A stretch of 10,129 bases of DNA from Planctomycetota bacterium (GCA_022561415.1 JADFRH010000061.1:1-10129); one strand, 5' to 3'. Numbered from the stretch's first letter, positions 1 to 7,308 are shown. Numbers and translations are program-made. The notes: generated by a model not told the origin, from the sequence alone.

Positions 1-659
1 CCGTGCAGCGGACCCTTCAGCGCGCCGATCGCACCGACCAGCGCCGAGACCATGTCCGCGGCGGTCGAAGCGATGACCCGCGTCGTGAACGTGCTGGCGT
101 TGAATTCGTGCTCGGCGTAGAGAACCAGGGTCAGATCGAGAAGACGGGCGGACGTTTCGTCCGGCTCGCCGCCGTGGCACATGTAAAGAATCTGCGCGGC
201 GTGGGACAGGCCGGCCTTCGCCGGGACCGGTTCCTTGCCGTGGAGCAGCCGAAACCTCGTCGCCAGAACATCAGCGGCCACGACCAACAGCCAGACCGCG
301 CGATCGCGAAGCTGCTCGACACCATCGCCCTGAATCGGATCGAAATGACCGGCCATCGAAAGTCCCGTTCGCAGCACGTCCATCATCGGCGTGTCGCGCG
401 GGATACCGCGGATGGCCTGTACGACTTCGGGGGTGAGCCCGTGGTAGCCGGCCATCTTGTCGCGCAGGCCCGCGAGCTGCTTAGATGTCGGAAGATCCCT
501 GAACAGAAGAAGGTGGGCGACCTCCTCGAAACAGGCGGTCTCGGCCAGCTCCGCGATGGGGTAGCCTCGGTAGAGCAGCTTGCCTTGATCGACGCAGCAG
601 ATGTCGGTATCGCCGGCAACGATGCCTTCGAGACCGGGTTTGGCGACTTCGGTAGTCAT
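1..659 (-). CDS. prpC: (2-methyl)citrate synthase, 3' end cut by window edge
   Basis: This gene encodes a citrate-synthase-family enzyme that condenses oxaloacetate with an acyl-CoA, here most likely propionyl-CoA to give 2-methylcitrate in the cytoplasm. The frame is open from the ATG at 657-659 to the left edge and gives 219 complete residues of an expected 370 to 390. Visible family marks are GLEGIVAGDT near the N-terminus, LLYRGYPIAELAE (about 28-40), AEHEFNASTFTTRV (182-194, with His184) and GPLH at 216-219, where the window ends at the catalytic-region histidine. A GGAG lies 10 bases upstream of the ATG. The gene follows prpB by 112 bases on the same strand, which favours methylcitrate synthase over housekeeping citrate synthase; the two families are close, so sequence alone does not settle substrate preference. 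Confidence 0.88.
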   Translation of the reverse strand, partial: MTTEVAKPGLEGIVAGDTDICCVDQGKLLYRGYPIAELAETACFEEVAHLLLFRDLPTSKQLAGLRDKMAGYHGLTPEVVQAIRGIPRDTPMMDVLRTGLSMAGHFDPIQGDGVEQLRDRAVWLLVVAADVLATRFRLLHGKEPVPAKAGLSHAAQILYMCHGGEPDETSARLLDLTLVLYAEHEFNASTFTTRVIASTAADMVSALVGAIGALKGPLH

Positions 660-667
660 GGGGTGGT

Positions 668-675
668 GTCTCCGC
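668..675 (-). promoter_or_regulatory. Ribosome binding site of the prpC-like gene
   Basis: On the minus strand the octamer GCGGAGAC, containing GGAG, ends 8 bases before the ATG at 659. The same octamer occurs in front of prpB at 1621-1628, ending 6 bases before its ATG. It supports the chosen starts of both genes. Confidence 0.5.
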
Positions 676-771
676 TTGAAAAGCCGCGCCGGGACAATCA
701 CCCCGACGAGCCACCAGGATAGCCGATTTTTCCGGGACGAGAAAGTCCCCTGCGGCCCGTCGGAGGCAGCG

Positions 772-1614
772 CTACGGCTGGTAGTCCAGCAGATCGTACA
801 GCTCGTCGCGGGTTTGCATGTCGCCCATCGCCGACTCGAGCGAGCCGGTGGCCTTGAGCGTTCGCAATGCGTTCTGCGTCGCCTTCATGGCGATGCGTTG
901 AAAGCTGACGGGGAAGATCACGATCCGGTAGCCGAGCTCGCCGAACTCGTCGGCCGGCACGTGCGGCGTTCTACCGAACTCGGTCATGTTGGCCAGCAGA
1001 ATCGTGTCGACATCTTTGGCGAAGCGGGCGAACTCGTCGCGGTCCTGGAGCGCTTCGGGGAAAATCGCGTCGGCGCCGGCCTCGAGATAGGCATGAGCGC
1101 GAGCGACCGCCTCGTCATAGCCGACGACGCTTCGCGCGTCCGTGCGGGCGATGAGCAGGAAGTCAGGGCTCGTCTTCGCGGCGGCTGCGCCTGTGATCTT
1201 GAGGCACATCTCTTCGACCGGCACGAGCCGTTTGCCGGACAGGTGGCCGCAGCGCTTGGGAAACTCCTGGTCCTCGAGATGGATGCCGCTGACCCCGACC
1301 GATTCGAGCACGCGCACCGTCCGCGCCGCGTTGTCGGAGCCGCCGTACCCGGTGTCGGCGTCCATGATTAACGGCACCGAGGTGACGCCTGCGATGTGGG
1401 CGGCGTGGTCGCGGGCCTCCGTCAGGGTCATCAGGCCGACATCCGGCACGCCGCCGACCGAGTTGGAGAGCACGGCCCCTGACAGATAGATCGCATCGAA
1501 CCCCTCGCGCTCGATCATTCGAGCCGACAATGCGTTGAACGCCCCAGGCATCGTGACGACACCCTTGGCGAGTAGCTCCCGCAATTTGGCTGATCGTTCT
1601 GTTGATTGCTTCAT
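772..1614 (-). CDS. prpB: 2-methylisocitrate lyase PrpB
   Basis: This 280-residue protein belongs to the isocitrate lyase/PEP mutase family and should split 2-methylisocitrate into pyruvate and succinate, the last step of the cytoplasmic 2-methylcitrate cycle. Visible marks are PGAFNALSA (23-31), the Mg-binding DADTGYGG (85-92), the catalytic-loop KRCGH with Cys122 (120-124), and the PrpB-type segments ANMTEFGRTP (208-217) and MQTRDELYDLLDY near the C-terminus. KRCGH and NMTEFG separate it from PEP mutases and from the longer AceA isocitrate lyases. Length fits the family (about 290). The frame stays open to 1731, but the ATG at 1612-1614 is chosen because family homology begins there and a GGAG lies 8 bases upstream; the extra 39 residues look non-coding and cover the promoter region. 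It leads a prpB-prpC unit. Confidence 0.94.
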   Translation of the reverse strand: MKQSTERSAKLRELLAKGVVTMPGAFNALSARMIEREGFDAIYLSGAVLSNSVGGVPDVGLMTLTEARDHAAHIAGVTSVPLIMDADTGYGGSDNAARTVRVLESVGVSGIHLEDQEFPKRCGHLSGKRLVPVEEMCLKITGAAAAKTSPDFLLIARTDARSVVGYDEAVARAHAYLEAGADAIFPEALQDRDEFARFAKDVDTILLANMTEFGRTPHVPADEFGELGYRIVIFPVSFQRIAMKATQNALRTLKATGSLESAMGDMQTRDELYDLLDYQP

Positions 1615-1655
1615 GGAGCCGTCTCCGCGCACGTGGACACGTTGGTGGTTCGATG

Positions 1656-1684
1656 ATTCTATACCAAGTTGAGGGATTCGGGAA
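1656..1684 (-). promoter_or_regulatory. Possible prpB promoter
   Basis: Reading leftwards, TTCCCG (1684-1679), a 17-base spacer and TAGAAT (1661-1656) form a weak sigma70-like match, with 3 of 6 at -35 and 5 of 6 at -10. It would start transcription around 1649, about 35 bases before the prpB ATG. No better candidate lies between 1615 and 1740. Confidence 0.4.
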
Positions 1685-1717
1685 GCGAACTGGCCCGCAA
1701 CGCAACGCACGCTGTGC

Positions 1718-1739
1718 CGATCCCGGCGCACCGGGATCG
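1718..1739. promoter_or_regulatory. Perfect 9-bp inverted repeat in the divergent control region
   Basis: CGATCCCGG (1718-1726) and CCGGGATCG (1731-1739) are perfect inverted arms around the 4-base loop CGCA. The dyad lies between the divergent promoters, about 34 bases upstream of the leftward -35 and 44 bases upstream of the rightward -35. No T-run follows on either strand, so it does not look like an intrinsic terminator. An operator for a dimeric regulator or a REP-like hairpin are both possible. Confidence 0.5.
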
Positions 1740-1783
1740 CACCATCTCAAACGCGGACTGCGATAGCGCGACGATAGACCGCG

Positions 1784-1812
1784 TTGTCGGGTGCCGGGTT
1801 CCGCACTATAAT
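1784..1812 (+). promoter_or_regulatory. Sigma70-type promoter of the ABC transporter cluster
   Basis: TTGTCG (1784-1789), a 17-base spacer and a perfect TATAAT (1807-1812) predict a start near 1819. This places the promoter directly before the exported membrane protein gene and argues that its translation starts at 1851 or later. The four plus-strand genes downstream could be read from it. Confidence 0.65.
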
Positions 1813-1862
1813 CTTGGCGGAATTCGCTGCGGTCTTGCCGCTCGTTCCCCATGGGGCGCCTC

Positions 1863-4307
1863 ATGTATCGTTCGCGTCGAGCAACAATGTTGATGGATCG
1901 CCGGTTTGTGGCGTCGCTCTCGGCGCTACTGGTTGCGATAACCGCCGCTCCGGCGTCGGGAGGCATAGTCGTCAACGTTACCCGCGCCGGCTTTCCCTCG
2001 ATGAGTGAGTCGGATGTCGTTCGTAGTGGCGCGTGGGTTCCGGTGCTCGTCGATCTGGAACTTGTCGGCCAAACCGAGTTCTTCGGAACGGTGCGCGTGG
2101 CACAGCGCGACATGGACGGCGACGAGTGCTACGACAGCGTCAGCGTGCATCTACGCGAGGAATCGGGCGGTGCCCAGCGTGTGATGCTGTATGCCCTGGC
2201 GAATCCCCACGCCGTGGGCAATCGTGGCCGATTCGTGGTCGAGCTGTTTGACGCCGAGGGCCATGCCGTCCCGCTGCTCACCCAAACGGACGCGGGAGGA
2301 CAAGCATCACCGGGCGAATCATCCGTCTTCAGGGCGCAGACGGCCGCGCCTTCCGAAACCATCCTGGATGACGAAATACTGATCCTGTCCGTGTCGACCG
2401 GTACGATGGGGCGGATTCAGGAACTGCTCACGGTTGACAGCGGAAGGACGTACGCCCGCCGCGTTCGCCTGGGTCACATGAGCCCTTCGGAGCTACCCGA
2501 GCTGTGGATCGGGCTGGAGATGGTGGACCATATCGTTTGGGACGATCCCCACCCCGAAGCCCTGACCGAGCGACAGACGCGGGCTCTGCTCGAGTGGGTC
2601 AGACAGGGCGGCAGCCTGCTGATCGCGGCCTCGCGTTCCATCGGCTCGGTGAAGATGTCACGGCCGCTGCGAGACGCCCTGCCGGTGGAGATCGCGGACG
2701 TGATCAGCGTCGAGAACCTGCCGGGGCTTCGACGAACGCTTCTCGACGAGCCGGAGCCGGCCGAGGAGACTTCGAAAAACGTCGAGTGGTGGGAAACGCC
2801 GTTTCCCAAACCGGTTCTCTTGACCCAGTGTACGCGTCGCGAGGGCGCCGACGTGATATTCCACTCGAATCAGCACGAGACGGATGTCGTGTCGCGCCGG
2901 GCTTGGGGTCGCGGGCAGATCGTGTTTTGCGGCGTGACGCTGGGTGATCTGTTCAGCGCGTCGGGCGGTTCGCGAAAGTTTTTCGAGAGGCTCCTGAATC
3001 TTCCGCTGCTCAAGGAGAACGCGAGCCAGGCCGATCCCCGTTCGCTCTTTCAGCACGTGGTTAGCGCCGTGGCGTTCAACCGCCGAGCCGGCCTCTATTT
3101 GATCATGGTCGGCTTCGGGTCGATCGGGTACGTGCTTCTGGCGACGTTCGGCACCTGGGCGCTGCTCGGCAAGAGAGGTTTGAGAAGGCACGCTTGGAGC
3201 GCCTTCGCTCTGGTCGGTCTCGGCGGCACGTTGGCGAGCGTGTTCGCGGTCAACTCCGTACGCGGGTTCGGCGGTGAGACGCTTCACCAAGTCAGTGTGG
3301 TCGATGGGGTGGCCGGTGAGCTGCACGGCCTGGCGACGGTGTACTTCGGACTCAAGACGGCCGTCGATAAGCGGCTCGATCTCTGGCTGCCGAGCGATCC
3401 GCTCGGCGCGACGGAACCCGAAAAAACCAACTGCTTCCTTCGCCCGATCCCCGTCGCGGCGGCTGGCAGCGAATCATCGGAGAGCTTCGCCGATCCCGTC
3501 GAGTACCGACTGGTACCGGCCAGCGGACAGCTTCAAGACGTTCGCATCCGCGGAACACTCAAGCGCCTCGAGGGCCGATGGGAGGGCTCGCTCGGCGGAA
3601 CGGTGACCGGTGAGATTTCGATTCGCGGCCGGGACAGCGGCAGCCGCATCTTGCCGGGAAGTTACCTGGTGAACGAACTCGGCGTGGACCTTCGCAACTG
3701 TTACCTGATTCACACGGCCAGGGAGTTGAATGATTCGTCCGAGTTTCGTAGTGAGTTCATCTACGTCTTTCCGCTCGGCGACATCGCCGACGGCTCGCGC
3801 ATCGATCTCGAAGAGCACTGCTACCGGCTCAAGGACGACGAACCGATCGTGAAGTTTCTCGCGCGATCAACACTGGCCGATGCCCAAAAAAGCTGGGGCG
3901 CGGGAATCACCAGCCTGCTGCGTAGCACCAACTTCGGGCTTGTACAGGGCACGGCCGTGGTGTTGGGTCAGGAGGAAAACGCCCTGCTGCTTCTGTCGAC
4001 CATCGGCGAGTATGACCCCGGTCTCGATACCAGCGCCATTCCGCTGAGCTTCGGGATGACCCGCACCTGGTCGCGGGACCGCGCTCGGCAGCTTGATCTT
4101 CGCAGTCAGCTCCGGCGGGGAACGGTCATGCTCCTCGGATTTTCCGATGACCCGGGTCCGGTTCGGCTGTTTCGCCGAAGCGGCGACGACCCGTTTCGCC
4201 CGCTGGCTCCCGATATCGAGAATTCGTGGACCATGTACCGTTTTCGCATCCCGGCTACACTCTTACCCGGAAGCGGCGACGAGGAAGAGGAAGAGTTCAT
4301 TCGGTGA
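1863..4307 (+). CDS. Large exported membrane protein, likely partner of an ABC-2 transporter
   Basis: I do not recognise a named family for this protein of about 814 residues. A hydrophobic stretch after DRR (FVASLSALLVAITAAPASG, about residues 15-33 from 1863) looks like a signal peptide. Residues about 35-160 look like an extracytoplasmic beta-rich domain. Residues about 165-365 resemble a class I glutamine amidotransferase-like fold of the kind found in Gld-type transporter partners, with LPELWIGLEMVDHIVWDD and ALLEWVRQGGSLLIAA, and no obvious catalytic triad. Two membrane helices follow (about 410-433 and 445-463), joined by a basic loop GKRGLRRH, so the roughly 350-residue C-terminal domain should also lie outside the cytoplasm. 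The tail GDEEEEEFIR is strongly acidic. In-frame ATGs lie at 1851, 1863, 1887 and 1893, none with a clear Shine-Dalgarno; 1863 has GGGG 6 bases upstream. The stop lies 22 bases before the ATPase start, so the two are probably cotranscribed. Confidence 0.8.
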   Translation: MYRSRRATMLMDRRFVASLSALLVAITAAPASGGIVVNVTRAGFPSMSESDVVRSGAWVPVLVDLELVGQTEFFGTVRVAQRDMDGDECYDSVSVHLREESGGAQRVMLYALANPHAVGNRGRFVVELFDAEGHAVPLLTQTDAGGQASPGESSVFRAQTAAPSETILDDEILILSVSTGTMGRIQELLTVDSGRTYARRVRLGHMSPSELPELWIGLEMVDHIVWDDPHPEALTERQTRALLEWVRQGGSLLIAASRSIGSVKMSRPLRDALPVEIADVISVENLPGLRRTLLDEPEPAEETSKNVEWWETPFPKPVLLTQCTRREGADVIFHSNQHETDVVSRRAWGRGQIVFCGVTLGDLFSASGGSRKFFERLLNLPLLKENASQADPRSLFQHVVSAVAFNRRAGLYLIMVGFGSIGYVLLATFGTWALLGKRGLRRHAWSAFALVGLGGTLASVFAVNSVRGFGGETLHQVSVVDGVAGELHGLATVYFGLKTAVDKRLDLWLPSDPLGATEPEKTNCFLRPIPVAAAGSESSESFADPVEYRLVPASGQLQDVRIRGTLKRLEGRWEGSLGGTVTGEISIRGRDSGSRILPGSYLVNELGVDLRNCYLIHTARELNDSSEFRSEFIYVFPLGDIADGSRIDLEEHCYRLKDDEPIVKFLARSTLADAQKSWGAGITSLLRSTNFGLVQGTAVVLGQEENALLLLSTIGEYDPGLDTSAIPLSFGMTRTWSRDRARQLDLRSQLRRGTVMLLGFSDDPGPVRLFRRSGDDPFRPLAPDIENSWTMYRFRIPATLLPGSGDEEEEEFIR

Positions 4308-4314
4308 CCTCGGC

Positions 4315-4320
4315 GGTGAG
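4315..4320 (+). promoter_or_regulatory. Ribosome binding site that decides the TTG start
   Basis: GGTGAG lies 9 bases before the TTG at 4330, just after the upstream stop (4305-4307). It is the only ribosome-binding-like sequence that puts the ATPase N-terminus at the family position, so it supports the TTG start. Confidence 0.55.
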
Positions 4321-4329
4321 ACCTACACG

Positions 4330-5259
4330 TTGATCGTTCAGACCATCAACCTGACCAAGCGTTACGGAAAGCTCACGGCGCTGAACAACCTGCACCTCAA
4401 CATCGAGGACGGAGAGTGTTTCGGCTACATCGGACCCAACGGGGCCGGCAAAACGACGACGATCAAGATTCTCGCGACGCTCCTGCAACCCACGTGGGGC
4501 GAGGCCCGCGTTTGCGGACACGTGGTCGGCTATGAGTCGCGGCGGATTCGTCCGCTGATCGGCTACGTTCCGGATTTCTTCGGCGCGTATGAAGACATGG
4601 TCGTTCAGGAATACCTGGAGTTCTTCGCCAGCGCCTACAACATCACCGGTTCGCAGCGCACCCGGATCGTGGGCGACGTGCTGGAGCTGACCGATCTCAT
4701 GTACAAGCGTGAAGCCCTGGTGGACTCGCTCTCGCGCGGTATGAAGCAGCGGCTCAGCGTCGCGCGTGTGTTGCTGCATGATCCGAAGGTTCTGCTCCTC
4801 GACGAGCCGGCCAGCGGTCTGGACCCACGGGCACGCATCGAAATGCGCGAGTTGCTCAAAGAACTCCGGATCATGGGCAAGACGATCATCATCAGTTCAC
4901 ACATTCTGCACGAACTCGCCGAGCTATGCACCACAGTGGGCGTCATCGAGCGCGGTGAGCTGCTCTTTCACGGGCCGATCGAGGAGATCATCCAGCGCGT
5001 CAAGACGGGGACGAAGCTGCAGGTTCGCGTGACCGAGCAACAGGATCTGGCCGCTCTGCTGTTGCAGCGCACGAAGGGCGTCAAGAGCGTCGAGCAGAGC
5101 GACGGACGACTCATCGTCGAGTTGGAACACCGCACGCACGACTTCAGCCCGATCGCGAAACTGCTCCTGGACAACAACTTCAAGCTGCAAGAAATCAAAG
5201 AAGAGGAGATCAACCTCGAAACGGCGTTCATGCGCCTGACTAAGGGGATGATCCAATGA
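4330..5259 (+). CDS. ABC transporter ATP-binding protein (ABC-2/NatA/CcmA type)
   Basis: This 309-residue protein is the cytoplasmic ATPase that should drive the permease encoded next. The sequence shows Walker A GPNGAGKT (35-42), signature LSRGMKQ (134-140), Walker B VLLLDEP with catalytic Glu159 (154-160), D-loop SGLD (162-165) and switch His191. The Q-loop position reads IGYVPDFFGAYED, with Asp82 where most ABC ATPases have Gln. A C-terminal domain of about 85 residues follows the nucleotide-binding core, as in ATPases paired with ABC-2 permeases. The start is TTG at 4330, giving MIVQTINLTKRYG and preceded at 9 bases by GGTGAG (4315-4320). The frame is open back to 4093, but that ATG would overlap the previous gene by over 200 bases and add unrelated sequence. 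Substrate cannot be told from the sequence. Confidence 0.93.
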   Translation: MIVQTINLTKRYGKLTALNNLHLNIEDGECFGYIGPNGAGKTTTIKILATLLQPTWGEARVCGHVVGYESRRIRPLIGYVPDFFGAYEDMVVQEYLEFFASAYNITGSQRTRIVGDVLELTDLMYKREALVDSLSRGMKQRLSVARVLLHDPKVLLLDEPASGLDPRARIEMRELLKELRIMGKTIIISSHILHELAELCTTVGVIERGELLFHGPIEEIIQRVKTGTKLQVRVTEQQDLAALLLQRTKGVKSVEQSDGRLIVELEHRTHDFSPIAKLLLDNNFKLQEIKEEEINLETAFMRLTKGMIQ

Positions 5260-5269
5260 GAATGCAATT

Positions 5270-5297
5270 GCGAATTCCGAATAGCGAATTGCGAATG
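5270..5297. repeat. Tandem heptamer array, (G/C)CGAATN x4
   Basis: Four exact 7-base units follow one another: GCGAATT, CCGAATA, GCGAATT, GCGAATG. A shortened unit GCAATT precedes them at 5264-5269. The array starts 10 bases after the ATPase stop and fills the first part of the ATPase-permease spacer. It resembles the short tandem heptamer repeats described in filamentous cyanobacteria in type, not in proven descent. Confidence 0.8.
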
Positions 5298-5321
5298 GGG
5301 GTGCGGCTAACCTCCCCATTC

Positions 5322-5356
5322 TTCACTCTTTACTCTTCACTTTTCACTCTTCACTC
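5322..5356 (+). repeat. Tandem heptamer array, TTCACTC x5
   Basis: Five exact 7-base units follow one another: TTCACTC, TTTACTC, TTCACTT, TTCACTC, TTCACTC. They end in a C-run at 5356-5361. The array lies 30 bases before the permease start. The same heptamer occurs in the opposite orientation after the permease gene at 7274-7308. A weak promoter-like pair TTTTCA (5341-5346) and TATTTT (5364-5369), spaced 17 bases, overlaps its end. Confidence 0.85.
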
Positions 5357-5370
5357 CCCCCTGTATTTTC

Positions 5371-5388
5371 GAGGCTCTTGAACCGATG
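5371..5388 (+). promoter_or_regulatory. Permease ribosome binding site and start context
   Basis: GAGG (5371-5374) lies 11 bases before the ATG at 5386 and is followed by CTCTTGAACCG. The last 12 bases, CTTGAACCGATG, recur exactly at the start of the S49 peptidase gene (7415-7426), also behind a GAGG. Confidence 0.6.
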
Positions 5389-7206
5389 CAAAATGTCTTG
5401 GGTCGTCTCTGGCTCTGGTTCTGGTACCTGCTGCCGTCCAATCCGATTCTCATTCGGGTCGTGTCCGGCGCGTCACGCCGGACCAGGCAACTCTGGCTGA
5501 GGTTCGGCTATCTCGCGGCGCTGACCGGGGTCGTGTTGATCGGGCTCATTTCGTCCATGAGCGGGCAGAACACCTCCCTGGCAGAGCTGGCCAAGAGTGC
5601 CTCGCGCATCTTCGCCTATGCGTCGATGACCCAGCTCGCCATGATGTGCTTTCTGGCGCCGATGTTCACCGCGACGGCCATCACCCAGGAGCGCGACGCC
5701 CAGACCTTCAACATCCTTCTCTCGACACCGCTGAGCAATGGGCAGATCGTCTTTGGTTCGCTGATGAGCCGGCTCTACTTCGTCATCCTGCTGCTCATTG
5801 CCGGGCTCCCGATCTTTCTGATGACCATGGTGTATGGCGGGGTGGTCGCCTCGCAGGTTTTCGAGAGCTTCGCCCTGTCGGGCGCGACGGCCGTGTTGAC
5901 CGGCGCCCTGGCGATTTTCATCGCCATGATCGGCGTCGGCACGCGACGGACGATCTTTTCTTTCTATCTCGTGATCGCACTCTATCTCATGGCCGTCTAT
6001 CTGGTCGGGCAGTGGGATCGAACGTGGATCGATACGTCCCCCATCAATGTGGATGGACGCCGCATGAGCTGGCTCGCGGCGCTCCACCCGTTTCTGGCGT
6101 TGGAGGTGGCGCTCAACTCGGTTCACGCTCCACCGGTTGGTCGGCTCGGCGATCACTCATCGATCGCACGGTTTGCCCTCGCCTTTCCGTCGGCGGCCTA
6201 TGTCATCTGGACTACGATGCTCGCGCTGCTGCTCACGATTTCGAGCATCTTCTTTGTTCGACGCGGCGAAAAGACGGGCGAACACACCTTCTTCCGCGGC
6301 CTGATGGCCAGGCTGCGGCGCGGCGATCCCGATGCGCTGACCCGTAAGCCGCGCTCCGTCTGGAAGAACCCGGTGGCCTGGCGAGAGGCGAAGACCCGCG
6401 CCTCGGGCGGTGGATTGCTGCGTCTGGCGATCGTGGCCGGCGGGTTCGCGGGTCCGCTCATCGTGTTCATCTACTACTGGAACGGTAGCCTGGTGGCTAC
6501 AAGCGCGTCGCTGTGGCTCTCCGGCATGTTGATCGTGCAGCTTGCGCTCGCGCTGATCATCGCCACGAACACGGCCGCCACTTCCATCGCCAGAGAGAAA
6601 GAATCCAACACGATGGATATGCTGCTCATCACGCCGCTTACGAGTCGGTACATTCTATGGGGCAAGCTCCGCGGCCTGGTGAGCTTCGCGTTTCCCCTGC
6701 TGGTCGGACCGGTGTCGGTGCTGTTGCTGTTCGGGATCGTCGGCCTGACTCGAGGCGACGGTCCACCGGCGGTCTGGATCGAAGCCGGTGTGGAAGTTGC
6801 GGCGCTTCTGGTCGTGTACACGGCCGTCGCATGCACGGTGGGACTGTGGAGATCGCTGCACAGCCGCTCGAACATGTCGGCCGTCATGTACAGCCTGGCG
6901 TTCATGATCCTGCTGTGCGGCGTGACGTCGCTGATCGGGTTCAAACTCGTTCAGGCGTCGGGCTCGGGCGAGGCGGGGGCGTTTCTCGCCGCGTTCACGC
7001 CGTTCACGGCCATGCGGTTCCTCGTTGACCCGGCCGCCTTGTTCGACTCGAGTCAGTCGTTCGTCGCCGGCGCCGGTGCGGCCCGCGTCGCGGCGTTGAT
7101 CGGGTCGATCACCGCGACGGCACTGTATGCGTTCATCGTGTGGCGAACGTACACCAGTCTCGTTCGCAATTTCGACATGACGCTGCGTAAGCAATCCGGC
7201 GGGTAG
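5386..7206 (+). CDS. ABC-2 type permease, two fused permease units
   Basis: This 606-residue inner-membrane protein is the transport channel partner of the ATPase upstream. It consists of two related halves. Each has an amphipathic start (PSNPILIRVVSGASRR at 17-32; WKNPVAWREAKTRASGG at 326-342), a first membrane helix, a second helix, and a cytoplasmic TxI-x-x-E motif followed by TxxxLLxTPL (97-116 and 399-418, offset 302), then four further hydrophobic segments. The two motif regions match at Thr, Ile, Glu, Leu-Leu and Thr-Pro-Leu. A charged linker at about 291-325 (RRGEKTGEH, RRGDPDALTRKPR) joins the halves. Most ABC-2 permeases have about 250 to 400 residues and work as two subunits, so this single chain may supply the whole channel. 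The ATG at 5386 is supported by GAGG upstream. Substrate is unknown. Confidence 0.88.
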   Translation: MQNVLGRLWLWFWYLLPSNPILIRVVSGASRRTRQLWLRFGYLAALTGVVLIGLISSMSGQNTSLAELAKSASRIFAYASMTQLAMMCFLAPMFTATAITQERDAQTFNILLSTPLSNGQIVFGSLMSRLYFVILLLIAGLPIFLMTMVYGGVVASQVFESFALSGATAVLTGALAIFIAMIGVGTRRTIFSFYLVIALYLMAVYLVGQWDRTWIDTSPINVDGRRMSWLAALHPFLALEVALNSVHAPPVGRLGDHSSIARFALAFPSAAYVIWTTMLALLLTISSIFFVRRGEKTGEHTFFRGLMARLRRGDPDALTRKPRSVWKNPVAWREAKTRASGGGLLRLAIVAGGFAGPLIVFIYYWNGSLVATSASLWLSGMLIVQLALALIIATNTAATSIAREKESNTMDMLLITPLTSRYILWGKLRGLVSFAFPLLVGPVSVLLLFGIVGLTRGDGPPAVWIEAGVEVAALLVVYTAVACTVGLWRSLHSRSNMSAVMYSLAFMILLCGVTSLIGFKLVQASGSGEAGAFLAAFTPFTAMRFLVDPAALFDSSQSFVAGAGAARVAALIGSITATALYAFIVWRTYTSLVRNFDMTLRKQSGG

Positions 7207-7273
7207 CGCACTGTTACTCCGGCACACGTGATGTGATGGGGTCGGCTGAACGGAATCGCGACCGTGTGGAAGC

Positions 7274-7308
7274 GAGTGAGAAGTGAAGAGTGGATAGTGA
7301 AGAGCGGA
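7274..7308 (-). repeat. Degenerate tandem heptamer array, GAGTGAA x5 (reverse of TTCACTC)
   Basis: Five 7-base units follow one another on the plus strand: GAGTGAG, AAGTGAA, GAGTGGA, TAGTGAA, GAGCGGA. The consensus GAGTGAA is the exact reverse complement of TTCACTC, the unit at 5322-5356. The array lies 67 bases after the permease stop, so the two arrays bracket the permease gene in opposite orientation. Confidence 0.75.

Noticed and set aside
734..749. Hairpin GGGAC-N6-GTCCC between prpB and prpC as a terminator
   Set aside because: On the minus strand it is followed by an A-run, not a T-run, and prpC appears to be read through from prpB.
601..1371. Plus-strand open frame of 256 codons across prpB
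   Set aside because: It is antisense to prpB and the prpC start, and its translation is low-complexity and rich in Arg, Ala and Val, as expected for a shadow frame in GC-rich DNA.
2658..3326. Minus-strand open frame of 222 codons inside the exported membrane protein gene
   Set aside because: The plus-strand frame has a signal peptide, domains and membrane helices; this one has no recognisable content.
4093..4329. Upstream in-frame extension of the ABC ATPase from an ATG at 4093
   Set aside because: It would overlap the exported membrane protein gene by more than 200 bases, adds no ABC-like sequence, and the TTG at 4330 with GGTGAG upstream matches the family N-terminus.
5264..5356. CRISPR-like array
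   Set aside because: The units are contiguous 7-mers without spacers, so they are simple tandem repeats.
5473..6156. Minus-strand open frame of 227 codons inside the permease gene
   Set aside because: Its translation is highly charged with His, Arg, Glu and Gln because it is antisense to membrane helices.
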